A DNA stretch of 64,000 nt from Corallococcus sp. NCRR (GTDB taxonomy: Bacteria > Myxococcota > Myxococcia > Myxococcales > Myxococcaceae). A model generated the notes under the pieces. The model saw only the letters and a list, made by a program, of their open reading frames with translations. It did no database searches and was not told where the DNA came from. The stretch is taken from contig NZ_CP114039.1 of the NCBI RefSeq assembly GCF_026965535.1, positions 7,440,001-7,504,000 on the forward strand. The letters are read 5' to 3'. Shown here one piece after another: positions 29,618 to 38,234 of the stretch. Both the position numbers and the translations under genes were made by a program. Numbering within the stretch: position 1 is the stretch's first letter; each line of letters starts with the position of its first letter.

Positions 29618-32215
29618 ATGGTCGACAGCACGGATCTCGCCCAGGTTCTCCATGAGGCGCATGACATCGCCCGCAGCGTCGCCCAGAAGCCCACGTCGGC
29701 CCACGTGTTGCTGGCGCTCTTCACGGTGGAGAACCGTGCCCAGCTCCTCCTGAAGGAGAAGGGCGTGGACGAGGACGCGCTGCTCCAGCTCATCACGGAG
29801 GCCCCGGCGGAGACGGGCAACGTGGTGCAGGAGTTGACCGCGCGCGCCCGCGAGCTGGCCAGCACCTTCCGTGCGGGGGAGGCGGACTGCCTGCACCTGC
29901 TCATCGCCATCATCCGCAAGCGCTGCGCCGCGAGCGACCTGCTGGGGCGCACGGGCCTGGACCTCATCTCCCTGTCCAACACGGCGCTCGCCTATTCCAC
30001 CAGCGGTGGCCTGCCGCGCCGGCTCCAGCCGGGCTATGGCCAGGCGGTGGCCACGCGCGCGCCGGTGAGCCGCCCGGTGGGCGCGCCGCCGTCTCCCCTC
30101 CCCTCCTCCACGTTCGCGCTGAGCGTGCCGCGCCCGGCGCCCCCACCAGCGCCGGTGATGACGCCCCCGGTGACGACCCCTCCGCCGGCCGCGCGCTCGA
30201 CGCCCGCGCTGTCGCCGCGAGACCTGATTGACGTGGACGAGGACGACGTGACGCAGGACGCCGTCGCGGAAGCCCCGCCCCCGGCGATGCCGCGCATGGC
30301 GCCGCCCGCCCCGGTGGCCCGCGCGACGCCGCCCGCCCCTCCGCCTTCCGCGCCGGTGGCCCCCCAGGCTCCCCAGGCTCCGGTGACGCGTCCGTCCGCA
30401 TCGCCCTCGCAGGCCAAGGGGCAGCCGCTGACGTTGGACGCCAAGGCGTTCCCGATGCTCACGTCGCTGGGCCGCAACCTGAGCCAGGCCGCCCGCGAAG
30501 GGAAGCTGGACCCGGTGGTGGGCCGCGCGCGGGAGGTCGAGGAGGTCATCGACATCCTGGGCAAGCGCCGCACCAACAACCCGTGCCTGCTGGGTGAGCC
30601 CGGCGTGGGCAAGACGGCGGTGGTGGAGGGCGTGGCGCAGCGCCTGCTGGGGCTTCGCGGCACGCTGGCGGAGAAGATCCTCGTCGAGCTGGACATGGCC
30701 ACGCTGGTCGCGGGCACGCAGCTGCGCGGCTCGTTCTCCGAGAAGCTCAACGCGCTGAAGGAAGAGGTGCGGCGGGCCGAGGGGCGCGTGGTGGTCTTCA
30801 TCGACGAGATCCACACGCTGGTGGGCGCGGGCTCCACGGGTGAGGGCCCGCAGGACGCGGCCAACGAGCTGAAGACGGCGATGGCTCGCGGCGAGTTCCC
30901 CTGCATCGGGGCGACGACGCACGACGAGTACCGCAAGTTCATCGCGGCGGACCCGGCGCTGGAGCGCCGCTTCACGCCGGTGGTGGTGAACGAGCCGTCG
31001 GTGCCGGAGACGGTGCAGATCCTCCAGGGCATCATCGGGCGCTACGAGGAGCACCACGCGCTGCGCTACCTGCCGGAGGCGCTGGAGGCCGCCGCGTCGC
31101 TGGCGAGCCGCTACGTGACGGACCGGTTCATGCCGGACAAGGCCATCAGCGTGGTGGACCTGGCGGGCAGCCGCTGCCACCGCGAGGGCAAGCACCGGGT
31201 GGACGCCGCGGACGTGGCGCGCGTGGTGGCGAAGCTGGCGGGCGTGCCGGAAGAGCGGCTCTTGATGAACGACTCCGCGCGGCTGCTCCGGCTGGAGAAC
31301 GACCTGGCGGAGCGCGTGATTGGCCACGGCGACGCGGTGGTGCGGATTGCCCGGGTCATCCGCCGCAACTACGCCGGCTTCGCGTCGCGCCGCCCCATGG
31401 GCAGCTTCCTCTTCCTGGGCCCCACGGGCGTGGGCAAGACGGAGATGGCGCGGGCGCTGGCGGAGGTGCTGTTCGGCAACCGGGACGCGCTGGTGCGCCT
31501 GGACATGAGCGAGATGTCCGAGTCCCACGGCGTGTCGCGCCTCATCGGTTCGCCCGCGGGCTACGTGGGCTTCGGTGAGGGCGGGCAGCTCACGGAGCCG
31601 GTGCGCCGCCGGCCGTCGTCGGTGGTGGTGCTGGACGAGATCGAGAAGGCGCACCGCGAGGTGCAGATGCTGCTGCTCCAGGTGTTGGAGGAGGGGCGGC
31701 TGACGGACGGCAAGGGCCGGCACATCGACTTCTCGAACACGGTCATCGTGATGACCACGAACCTGGGCGCGGAGGCGTTCAGCCGCACGGGCCGCGCGGT
31801 GGGCTTCGGCGCGGCGGACGCGGCCGAGGGCAAGGCGCTGGACCTGGCGTCGGACACCGCGCGCAAGGCGCTGCCGCCGGAGCTGTGGAACCGCATCGAT
31901 GAGCGGCTGCCGTTCCGTCCGCTGGCGGAGCAGGAGGTGGCGAAGATCGCCACGCTCATCCTGGCGGAGAGCAGCAAGCGACTCGCGACGGAGCGCGGCA
32001 TCGTCTACACGGCGGGCACGGACGTGGTGGGGCACCTGCTCAAGTCCGGCGGCTTCGACCCGATGCTGGGCGCGCGGCCGATGCGCCAGGTGGTGCAGCG
32101 GCTGGTGGAAGGCCCCCTGGCGGAGCGCATCCTCTCCGGCGAGTTCGGCGCGGGAGACCGCGTGCGCGTGGCCGTGCAGGCCGGTCAGCTCCAGTTCGCC
32201 CGGGACGCCGCCTGA
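29618..32215 (+). CDS. Clp/Hsp100-type double AAA+ ATPase with Pro-rich insert
   Basis: 865 residues from ATG 29618, with CGGAG 6-9 bases upstream. Clp_N-like helical domain at about 1-130, then a Pro/Ala-rich linker of about 130 residues (about 150-285), AAA1 with Walker A GEPGVGKT at 326-333 and FIDEIHTLVGAG, AAA2 with Walker A GPTGVGKT at 601-608 and VVVLDEIEKAH, arginine finger region PELWNRIDERLPF, and the C-terminal D2-small domain. There is no long coiled-coil M domain, so it is ClpA/ClpC-like rather than ClpB-like. An AVGFG loop sits where ClpP-binding loops occur. Role: protein unfolding; whether it works with ClpP is open. The Rossmann gene follows after 2 bases. Confidence 0.9.
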   Translation: MVDSTDLAQVLHEAHDIARSVAQKPTSAHVLLALFTVENRAQLLLKEKGVDEDALLQLITEAPAETGNVVQELTARARELASTFRAGEADCLHLLIAIIRKRCAASDLLGRTGLDLISLSNTALAYSTSGGLPRRLQPGYGQAVATRAPVSRPVGAPPSPLPSSTFALSVPRPAPPPAPVMTPPVTTPPPAARSTPALSPRDLIDVDEDDVTQDAVAEAPPPAMPRMAPPAPVARATPPAPPPSAPVAPQAPQAPVTRPSASPSQAKGQPLTLDAKAFPMLTSLGRNLSQAAREGKLDPVVGRAREVEEVIDILGKRRTNNPCLLGEPGVGKTAVVEGVAQRLLGLRGTLAEKILVELDMATLVAGTQLRGSFSEKLNALKEEVRRAEGRVVVFIDEIHTLVGAGSTGEGPQDAANELKTAMARGEFPCIGATTHDEYRKFIAADPALERRFTPVVVNEPSVPETVQILQGIIGRYEEHHALRYLPEALEAAASLASRYVTDRFMPDKAISVVDLAGSRCHREGKHRVDAADVARVVAKLAGVPEERLLMNDSARLLRLENDLAERVIGHGDAVVRIARVIRRNYAGFASRRPMGSFLFLGPTGVGKTEMARALAEVLFGNRDALVRLDMSEMSESHGVSRLIGSPAGYVGFGEGGQLTEPVRRRPSSVVVLDEIEKAHREVQMLLLQVLEEGRLTDGKGRHIDFSNTVIVMTTNLGAEAFSRTGRAVGFGAADAAEGKALDLASDTARKALPPELWNRIDERLPFRPLAEQEVAKIATLILAESSKRLATERGIVYTAGTDVVGHLLKSGGFDPMLGARPMRQVVQRLVEGPLAERILSGEFGAGDRVRVAVQAGQLQFARDAA

Positions 32216-32217
32216 CG

Positions 32218-33090
32218 GTGGCGCGGCGAGGCCGGAGCCCGCGGAGCGGTACGGCGAAGGCGCGTCGGGTCTCCGTGGTCATCGTTGGCGCGGGGCGGCT
32301 CGGTGGTGCGCTCGCGTTGGCGTTGCAGGCGAAGCGCTGGCCCGTGCGCGTGTACTCGCGCGACGACGCGGGCCATGAGCGCACGCGGGCCCTGGGCCTG
32401 AAGCCCGCGACGCCCGCGGACCTGAAGAAGGCTCGCGTCTGCGTGTTGTGTGTTCCGGACGCGGTGGTGCCGTCGGTGTCCGAGTCCCTGTCCCGCGAGC
32501 TCCCGCGCACGGTGGCGCTGGTGCACACCGCGGGCGCCCTGCCACTCTCCGCGCTGGGCACGCAGCGGGGCCGCGCGGTGGGCTCCTTCCATCCGCTCTG
32601 CGCGGTGTCCTCCGCGAAGGACTCGCTCGCGGGCCACACCGCCGCGATCAGCACGCGCTCCCCTGCCCTGCGCGCCGTGCTCCAGCGCATGGCGGAGGAC
32701 GTGGGCTTCGCGATGTTCGACGTGCCGGAGTCGCACCGGGCCGCCTACCACGCAGGCGCGGTGCTGAGCGCCGGTGGACTGGTGGCACTCGCGGACGCGG
32801 CCGTGGGCGCACTGGGCGCGGCGGGCATCGACCCCGAGGCGGCCTTGAAGGCGCTGCTGCCGTTGATGCGCTCGGCACTCAGAGGCATCGAGGCGCGTGG
32901 CCTTTCGGGTGGGCTCACCGGCCCCATCGTCCGGGGGGACGCGGGCGTCGTCGCGGCGCACCTGGCGGCCCTGCCCACGGACATCGCACCGCTCTACGCG
33001 CAACTGTCGCGGCGGGCCCTGCGGCTGGCCTCGGATCGGCTCCGCCCGGAGCCCCGTGCCGCGCTGGAAGCCCTGCTCGCGAAGAAGTGA
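32218..33090 (+). CDS. Rossmann-fold NAD(P)-binding protein, DUF2520 type
   Basis: 290 residues from GTG 32218, 2 bases after the Clp-like gene, so translationally coupled. The dinucleotide-binding motif is VVIVGAGRLGGALALAL, followed by KRWPVRVYSRDD and VCVLCVPDAVVPSV, then a C-terminal all-helical domain with GSFHPLCAVSS and HRAAYHAGAVLSAGGLVALADAA. This is the layout of DUF2520/ProC-like reductases. Family knowledge: the reaction is not established. The long basic N-terminal tail (ARRGRSPRSGTAKARR) is unusual; a start further in, near VSVVIVGAG, is possible. Confidence 0.8.
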   Translation: MARRGRSPRSGTAKARRVSVVIVGAGRLGGALALALQAKRWPVRVYSRDDAGHERTRALGLKPATPADLKKARVCVLCVPDAVVPSVSESLSRELPRTVALVHTAGALPLSALGTQRGRAVGSFHPLCAVSSAKDSLAGHTAAISTRSPALRAVLQRMAEDVGFAMFDVPESHRAAYHAGAVLSAGGLVALADAAVGALGAAGIDPEAALKALLPLMRSALRGIEARGLSGGLTGPIVRGDAGVVAAHLAALPTDIAPLYAQLSRRALRLASDRLRPEPRAALEALLAKK

Positions 33091-33091
33091 C

Positions 33092-33123
33092 GGCGCGCGT
33101 CCCGGTGGCCCCGGACGCGCGCC
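33092..33123. terminator. Bidirectional terminator between convergent genes
   Basis: GGCGCGCGTCC (33092-33102) and GGACGCGCGCC (33113-33123) form a perfect 11-bp GC-rich stem with a 10-base loop. It lies between the stop at 33090 on plus and the stop at 33136 on minus, so it can serve both genes. Confidence 0.6.
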
Positions 33124-33135
33124 CTTCCCACCGGA

Positions 33136-34461
33136 CTAGGTGAGGATGATGCGCGGGCTCTGCAGCGCGCGGCGCACGATGGCCAGCGCCTGCTCGGAGG
33201 CGGCCTCGGCCTCCGTGAGGCGGCGCAGGCACACGTCGCCGCCCACCGCCACGGAGCGCTTCAGGTCCGCCAGCAGCGTCAGCGCCGCCTGGAGCATCTC
33301 CTTGCCCTGCGGAGACTCCGCGGCCGGCTTGCCCGCCGCCTGGGACACGTGCGCCGTGAAGCGCTGCACCGCGTCCATGGTCGCGTTCGGGTCGTACTTC
33401 TCCAGCATCGGCTTCAGCCGATCCGGATTGATGCGGATGAGCCGCAGCGCGCCGACCTTCTGGAAGGCCGGGTGCACCAGGCCGATCTCCGACATCTCGA
33501 ACGCGCCCAGCAGGCCCTCGTCCGGCGCGCGGTGCGAGTGCGGCACCACGTCCACGAAGAGCGCCAGCGGATCCGCGCCCTGCTTGAACGCCTCCAGCTC
33601 GTCGTCATCCAGCGGCGGGAAGCTCGCGGGCGTGCCGATGAACAGCAGCGGCAGCACCACGTCGTGCCAGAACTCCTCCGGCGCGGAGCCCGTGCCGCCC
33701 ACCGTCGCCACCAGGTGCGTCAGCAGCTCCGCGAGCCGCGGGGCGCGCTCGGCCTGATCCGCCAGCGACTTGCCCTGCTCCATGCGCTGCAGCGACGTGA
33801 CGATCTGCCCCTCGAACTGCTGGCGGGCCTCCGGCGGCAGCGGCGGCTGGGTGCGGCCCAGCGCGTCACGCACGTCGCGCGCCAGCGCGTCCGTCTTCGC
33901 CTCGAGCGCCTGCTTCGTCTTGGCCGGATCCACCACGATGAACTGGAGGAAGCCCGGGTCGAACAGGCGCTGGTAGTCCTGGGGGCCCAGCCGCTGGGGC
34001 TGACCGCCACCCAGGGCCTGCGCCGGGTTGGTGCCGAACTTCACCTGCCCCAGCGAGCGGCGGATGTCGGCGGCCAGGTCGTCCAGCCGCGTCAACTTGC
34101 CCTGCGCCAGCGCGTCCATCACCGCCCCGAACGGGGACAGCATGATGATGGCCTCGGGGAAGCCCAGCGAGGCGCCTTCCGGCGAGTCCCGGTTGGGGAA
34201 CCAGAACGCCTGGTGCTCGGTGATGAGGCGCAGCGCGAAGCCGCCCGCCAGGCCCAGCGCCGCGCCCTGGTGGTTCGGGTTGTTCGGGTCGAACCGGCCG
34301 CCCAGGAGCTGGATGACCGACGTCTCCACGTCCGCCCACGGCGCCTTCGTCAGGTCGACCGGCGCGCCGCTGGCCTTCTCCAACGCGGCGGAGAGCTGGA
34401 GCTGCGCATTGTGCACGTGCTGCGGGACGGGGAGCCCCTGGGGCTCGGCGGGTTCGGTCAT
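33136..34461 (-). CDS. Unknown 441-residue cytoplasmic protein
   Basis: Starts at ATG 34461 (MTEPAEPQGLPVPQ); AGGAACCTTCCC upstream supplies a ribosome site. No signal peptide or TM. Visible landmarks are LLGGRFDPNNPNHQGAALGLAGG, QAFWFPNRDSPEGASLGFPEAIIMLSPFG, a predicted long helical middle and LPLLFIGTPASFPPLDDDELEAF, HSHRAPDEGLLGAFEMSEIGLVHP. The C-terminus carries a five-helix-like stretch rich in Ala/Glu. I do not recognise a family and propose no function. It diverges from the peptidase-barrel gene with only 89 bases between starts. Confidence 0.75.
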   Translation of the reverse strand: MTEPAEPQGLPVPQHVHNAQLQLSAALEKASGAPVDLTKAPWADVETSVIQLLGGRFDPNNPNHQGAALGLAGGFALRLITEHQAFWFPNRDSPEGASLGFPEAIIMLSPFGAVMDALAQGKLTRLDDLAADIRRSLGQVKFGTNPAQALGGGQPQRLGPQDYQRLFDPGFLQFIVVDPAKTKQALEAKTDALARDVRDALGRTQPPLPPEARQQFEGQIVTSLQRMEQGKSLADQAERAPRLAELLTHLVATVGGTGSAPEEFWHDVVLPLLFIGTPASFPPLDDDELEAFKQGADPLALFVDVVPHSHRAPDEGLLGAFEMSEIGLVHPAFQKVGALRLIRINPDRLKPMLEKYDPNATMDAVQRFTAHVSQAAGKPAAESPQGKEMLQAALTLLADLKRSVAVGGDVCLRRLTEAEAASEQALAIVRRALQSPRIILT

Positions 34462-34485
34462 GGGAAGGTTCCTGTGGGGAATGCG

Positions 34486-34515
34486 ACGCGTTCCCTTACC
34501 GTGAAAAACGCGTTC
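34486..34515. repeat. Direct repeat ACGCGTTC x2, 22-bp period
   Basis: ACGCGTTC at 34486-34493 and 34508-34515 in the 89-bp divergent interval. The period is two helical turns and each copy holds the palindromic core ACGCGT. It may be an operator affecting both divergent genes; this is pattern only. Confidence 0.35.
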
Positions 34516-34550
34516 GTGACTACGATTTGTGGTCGGTAGGATGCGCCGCC

Positions 34551-37500
34551 ATGTCAGCCTCTCGCGGGCCTGCCCGCCAGCCCGCCATCCTCGTGTGTCT
34601 CCTGCTGCTGACATCGGGGTGTGCTTTCGTCGCACCCCGTTTTCCGCAGAACGTCCAGGCGTCGTTCGCCCGGGACGACATGCACAAGCTGACCACGCGG
34701 TCGATGGAGCTGTACTACCCGGCGCACCTGCGCGGGACGGCGCTGCGGGTGGCTGCCCGGATGGAAGGCTGCGTGGAGCGGCTGCGCTCCGACGCGTGGA
34801 GCAAGGCCGAGCGCAAGCGGGTGCTCGTCTACCTGACGAGCGCGGACTTCAACAACGCGTACGTCCAGTCGGAGTTCGCCAGCACGCCGCAGCAGATGGT
34901 GCTGCCGCAGCACATGACGCTGGAGCAGTTCAACCTGCTGGGTCTGGGTGAGACGGACATCGGCGACGTGGCCTGTCACGAGTCCGTCCACTACGTGCAG
35001 ATGCAGCAGGTGGGCGGCCTGTGGAACGTGCTGAACAAGGTCACGGGCGGCCTCTTCCAGCCCAACATCTTCACCGAGTCCTGGTTCCTGGAAGGCCTGG
35101 CCACCTACTACGAGGGCCGGCTGGGCAAGGACACGGGACGTCCCTACAGCCCGGTGTGGCGCGGCTGGTGGGAGGGCGCGGTGGTCGCCCGGAAGGGCGA
35201 GCTCAACGCGGGCTACCTGTCCCCGGAGAACCGCGCGCTGGATCCGTTCGGCGGCAACTACCTGAGCGGCATGAACTTCGTGGAGTACCTGGCGAAGACG
35301 TACGGCGAGAAGCGCCTGTGGAAGCTGGTGGACGAACAGGGCGGCTCACTGTTCCCGCCCCTCGCGGTGACGCTGCGCTTCAAGCGGGTGTACGGCAAGG
35401 ACATCGGCTCGCTGTTCAGCGAGTTCGAGCAGAGCCTCCAGAAGGACCTCCAGGTGCGCGAGCGCCCCGCCACGCAGCAGGTGCTGGTGCGGGACGCGGG
35501 CTACTTCTCGCGGCTCGTCGCGAACCCGGCCGACGGGAGCACCGCGCTGGTGAGCGTGGGCCGTGAAGACATCACCCACCTCACCGTGCGCGAGCGCGAC
35601 GGCCGCGAGCGCTTCAGCCGCGCGCTGGTGCAACTGCTGCCGGGGCGCCGGTGGGTGGTGGCCAGCCCGTCGCTGGTCAGCGGCATGACGTTCAGCCGGG
35701 ACGGCCAGTGGCTGTACCTGGTCAGCGCGGACGTGGACTCGGTGGGCAGCTACACCGGGAAGCTGTGGCGGGTGGACGCGCGCACGGGCGACGTGGTGCG
35801 GCTGTGGGACGGCCTGGTGGGCATGGGCGGCGACGTGACGGCGGATGGCCGGTCCTACGTGTTCGTGGAGGTGAACGGCGACGCGGCCAACCTCGTGCGG
35901 TTGGACCTGGAGAGCGGCCAGCGCGAGCGGCTGACGGACTTCAAGGCGCACACGGCCTTGGGCACGCCCGTGACGTCACCGGACGGGGGGCGGTACGTGT
36001 TCCCCATGAACGGCACGGAGGGCTGGGACCTGGTGCTGCGCGAGCCGGACGGTTCGCTGCGCTGGCTCACGCGGGATGGGCTGTTCAACTACTCGCCCCG
36101 GTGGCTGGACGCGGGTCACCTCGTCTTCCTGCGCGAACATGAAGGCCGGCTCCAGGCGCACGTGATGACGGTGTCCACGCGGCGCATCGCCCGCGTCACC
36201 GACGCGCCTCTCCTGGTGCTCGACGCTGCGCCCGTGAGCGGGGATGCCGTGGCCTTCCTCAACCGCGACGGCATCAACTTCACCGTGGACCGCGCGCCCC
36301 TCACCGAAGCCCTGGCCGAGCTGCGCGCCACGCCCGAGCCGCCGGCCGAGAGCGTCGCGACCGCACCGGCTCCCGACACGGCGGCCACGACCCAGGCCAC
36401 GGACGGACAGGACGGCTTCGTCACCTTCCCCGGTCAGCCCGCCCCTCCGACGGATGCCCCCACGCAGGCCGCTTCCGAAATCGCCTCGGCACCGGTGGCG
36501 CCGCCGCCCCTGCCGGTGGATCCCGCCCATGACGTGGACGCGCCCGTGACGCCTCCGGCCGTCGTCGGCCACGCGGTGGACGTGCTGACGGACGAGCCCT
36601 ACTCGCCGCTCGAAGGCTTCTTCATCCCGAACTACCGCGTCCCCTACTTCTACACGGTCCCCAACGACGTGGACGAAAACGACCCGTACTTCGCGGGCGG
36701 CATCTCCATCGCGGGCCAGGACCGGCTGGGCTTCAACGCCTACGCGCTCACGCTCACCTACGACTTGAAGGAGAAGCAGCCCGGCGTGTCGTTCGCTTAC
36801 GGCAACGCGCTGCTGTCGCCCTTCTACCTCCAGGTCTCCGCGTCACGCCTGCGGGAGAACGGACGCACGGACCTGCAGGCCACCGCGTTCGCGTCCCGCA
36901 CGTTCTGGACGACGCCCGTGAGCTTCGGCGTGCTCGCGCTCGACCGCCGCTTCGACGCCACGGAGCGCCGTCCGGCCATCACCACGCGCCTCATCGGACC
37001 GGAGGTCGCCGCGTCGTACTTCGCCGGCGAGGGGACGTCCTACGGCGGCACGCAGCGCGGCCTGGGCCTGTCCTTGAGCGGCGGCGTCTTCCCGAAGGCC
37101 TTCACGCTCGACTCCACCGTGGGCGACGTGCGCCTGGGCGTGGACGGCTATCTGGGCGGCCTGCCCTTCACCGGCAAGGACAACCTCCAGCTCTCCGTCG
37201 CGGGCCGCGCCCTGCCCGGCGCGCCCACCGAGCTGCTGGAGGTGGGCGGCATCGTCGCGGGCCAGGCCTTCTTCCTCAACCGCGACAGCACCACGGAAGG
37301 CGGCCTGCCGCTCCAGCTCCAGCCGGGCCTCGCCTTCAGCGAGTACCTGCGCGGCTACGAGGACCACACCTTCCGCGCGCGCAACGTGCTGCTCGCCAAC
37401 GCGCGCTACCGCTACCGCTTCATCATCGACTACGGCTGGGCGTCCACGCTGTGGGTGCTGCCGTCCCTCTTCGTCAGCCAGGTCGAGCTGGACGCGTTCG

Positions 37501-37667
37501 GCTCGCTCGCGCGCACGGACAACCGGGCCAACCACGGGGCGGTGGGCGGCTCCGCCACGCTGCGGCTCACCATGGGCCAAGCCTACGCGCTCTCGTTCTT
37601 CTACCAGTACGCCCACCGCTTCGATGACGGCTTCGGCGACCTGCACCTCATCGGGATGACCTTCTAG
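34551..37667 (+). CDS. Lipoprotein fusing a gluzincin peptidase-like domain, beta-propeller and outer-membrane barrel
   Basis: 1038 residues from ATG 34551; lipobox LTSGC gives Cys24. Residues 143-147 are HESVH (HExxH) with the third zinc ligand E181 in WFLEGLATYYEG, the MA-family peptidase pattern. Residues about 315-600 show WD40/TolB-like blades (GMTFSRDGQWLYLVSADVD, KLWRVDARTGDVVRLWDG, LGTPVTSPDGGRYVFPMNG). A Pro/Ala-rich linker of about 90 residues leads to a C-terminal beta-barrel of about 340 residues, with YLRGYEDHTFRARNVLLAN (the L-RG-Y motif of Omp85/D15 proteins) and a terminal Phe. Predicted location: outer membrane. It ends overlapping the nadD stop by 3 bases on the opposite strand. 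Function unknown. Confidence 0.85.
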   Translation: MSASRGPARQPAILVCLLLLTSGCAFVAPRFPQNVQASFARDDMHKLTTRSMELYYPAHLRGTALRVAARMEGCVERLRSDAWSKAERKRVLVYLTSADFNNAYVQSEFASTPQQMVLPQHMTLEQFNLLGLGETDIGDVACHESVHYVQMQQVGGLWNVLNKVTGGLFQPNIFTESWFLEGLATYYEGRLGKDTGRPYSPVWRGWWEGAVVARKGELNAGYLSPENRALDPFGGNYLSGMNFVEYLAKTYGEKRLWKLVDEQGGSLFPPLAVTLRFKRVYGKDIGSLFSEFEQSLQKDLQVRERPATQQVLVRDAGYFSRLVANPADGSTALVSVGREDITHLTVRERDGRERFSRALVQLLPGRRWVVASPSLVSGMTFSRDGQWLYLVSADVDSVGSYTGKLWRVDARTGDVVRLWDGLVGMGGDVTADGRSYVFVEVNGDAANLVRLDLESGQRERLTDFKAHTALGTPVTSPDGGRYVFPMNGTEGWDLVLREPDGSLRWLTRDGLFNYSPRWLDAGHLVFLREHEGRLQAHVMTVSTRRIARVTDAPLLVLDAAPVSGDAVAFLNRDGINFTVDRAPLTEALAELRATPEPPAESVATAPAPDTAATTQATDGQDGFVTFPGQPAPPTDAPTQAASEIASAPVAPPPLPVDPAHDVDAPVTPPAVVGHAVDVLTDEPYSPLEGFFIPNYRVPYFYTVPNDVDENDPYFAGGISIAGQDRLGFNAYALTLTYDLKEKQPGVSFAYGNALLSPFYLQVSASRLRENGRTDLQATAFASRTFWTTPVSFGVLALDRRFDATERRPAITTRLIGPEVAASYFAGEGTSYGGTQRGLGLSLSGGVFPKAFTLDSTVGDVRLGVDGYLGGLPFTGKDNLQLSVAGRALPGAPTELLEVGGIVAGQAFFLNRDSTTEGGLPLQLQPGLAFSEYLRGYEDHTFRARNVLLANARYRYRFIIDYGWASTLWVLPSLFVSQVELDAFGSLARTDNRANHGAVGGSATLRLTMGQAYALSFFYQYAHRFDDGFGDLHLIGMTF

Positions 37668-38224
37668 CGAGGCCCGCGCAGGCCATAGAGGCCTTCCTCA
37701 CGCGCCACCTGGAGCACCGCGGAGGGCACCAGCTCCGACGGCTCCAGGCCGCGCGCCAGCTGATCTCGCACCTGCGTGGAGGACACCTCCGCCAGCGGCG
37801 GCCCCACCGTGTCCGGCGCGGGGTAGCCCGCGCGGTAGAGCACCAGCACGCGCGCCATCCGCTGGATGCGGTCGAAGTCTTTCCACTGCGGCAGGTCCCG
37901 CAGGATGTCGCTGCCGATGATCAACGAGAAGCGTGTGTCCGGGAAGCGCTCCACCAGGTACGCCAGCGTGTCCACCGTGCGCCCGCCGCCGCCCAGCTCG
38001 CGCTCCACCAGGCTCGTCTGGAGCCAGCCGGACGTCTCACGGCAGAGCGCTTCACACATGCGCACGCGCGCTTCGAAGGGCTCCAGTTGCTTGCCGAACG
38101 GATGGTGGAACGTGGGCATCAGCCACACGGCGTCCATGCCCTGCGTTGCGTGGACGTAGGAGGCCGCCATCAGGTGGCCCACGTGCGGCGGGTTGAACGA
38201 GCCTCCGAGCAGCGCGACCTTCAC
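37664..38224 (-). CDS. nadD: Nicotinate-nucleotide adenylyltransferase NadD
   Basis: 186 residues from GTG 38224 (VKVALLGGSFNPPHVGH). AAGAGG 6 bases upstream is the ribosome site; the upstream ATG at 38305 would overlap the previous gene by 71 bases and adds a Cys/Arg-rich shadow. Catalyses ATP + nicotinate mononucleotide to nicotinate adenine dinucleotide in NAD synthesis. The nucleotidyltransferase signatures are GGSFNPPHVGH and, at the C-terminus, SSTQVRDQLARG (ISSTxVR type); FHHPFGK is the substrate loop. Last gene of the namZ - phosphoesterase - nadD unit. Confidence 0.95.
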   Translation of the reverse strand: MKVALLGGSFNPPHVGHLMAASYVHATQGMDAVWLMPTFHHPFGKQLEPFEARVRMCEALCRETSGWLQTSLVERELGGGGRTVDTLAYLVERFPDTRFSLIIGSDILRDLPQWKDFDRIQRMARVLVLYRAGYPAPDTVGPPLAEVSSTQVRDQLARGLEPSELVPSAVLQVAREEGLYGLRGPR

Positions 38225-38234
38225 GGCGGGCCTC

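Noticed and set aside
29516..32035. 839-codon minus-strand frame opposite the Clp-like gene
   Set aside because: Arg/His/Ala-rich shadow of a gene with unmistakable AAA+ motifs.
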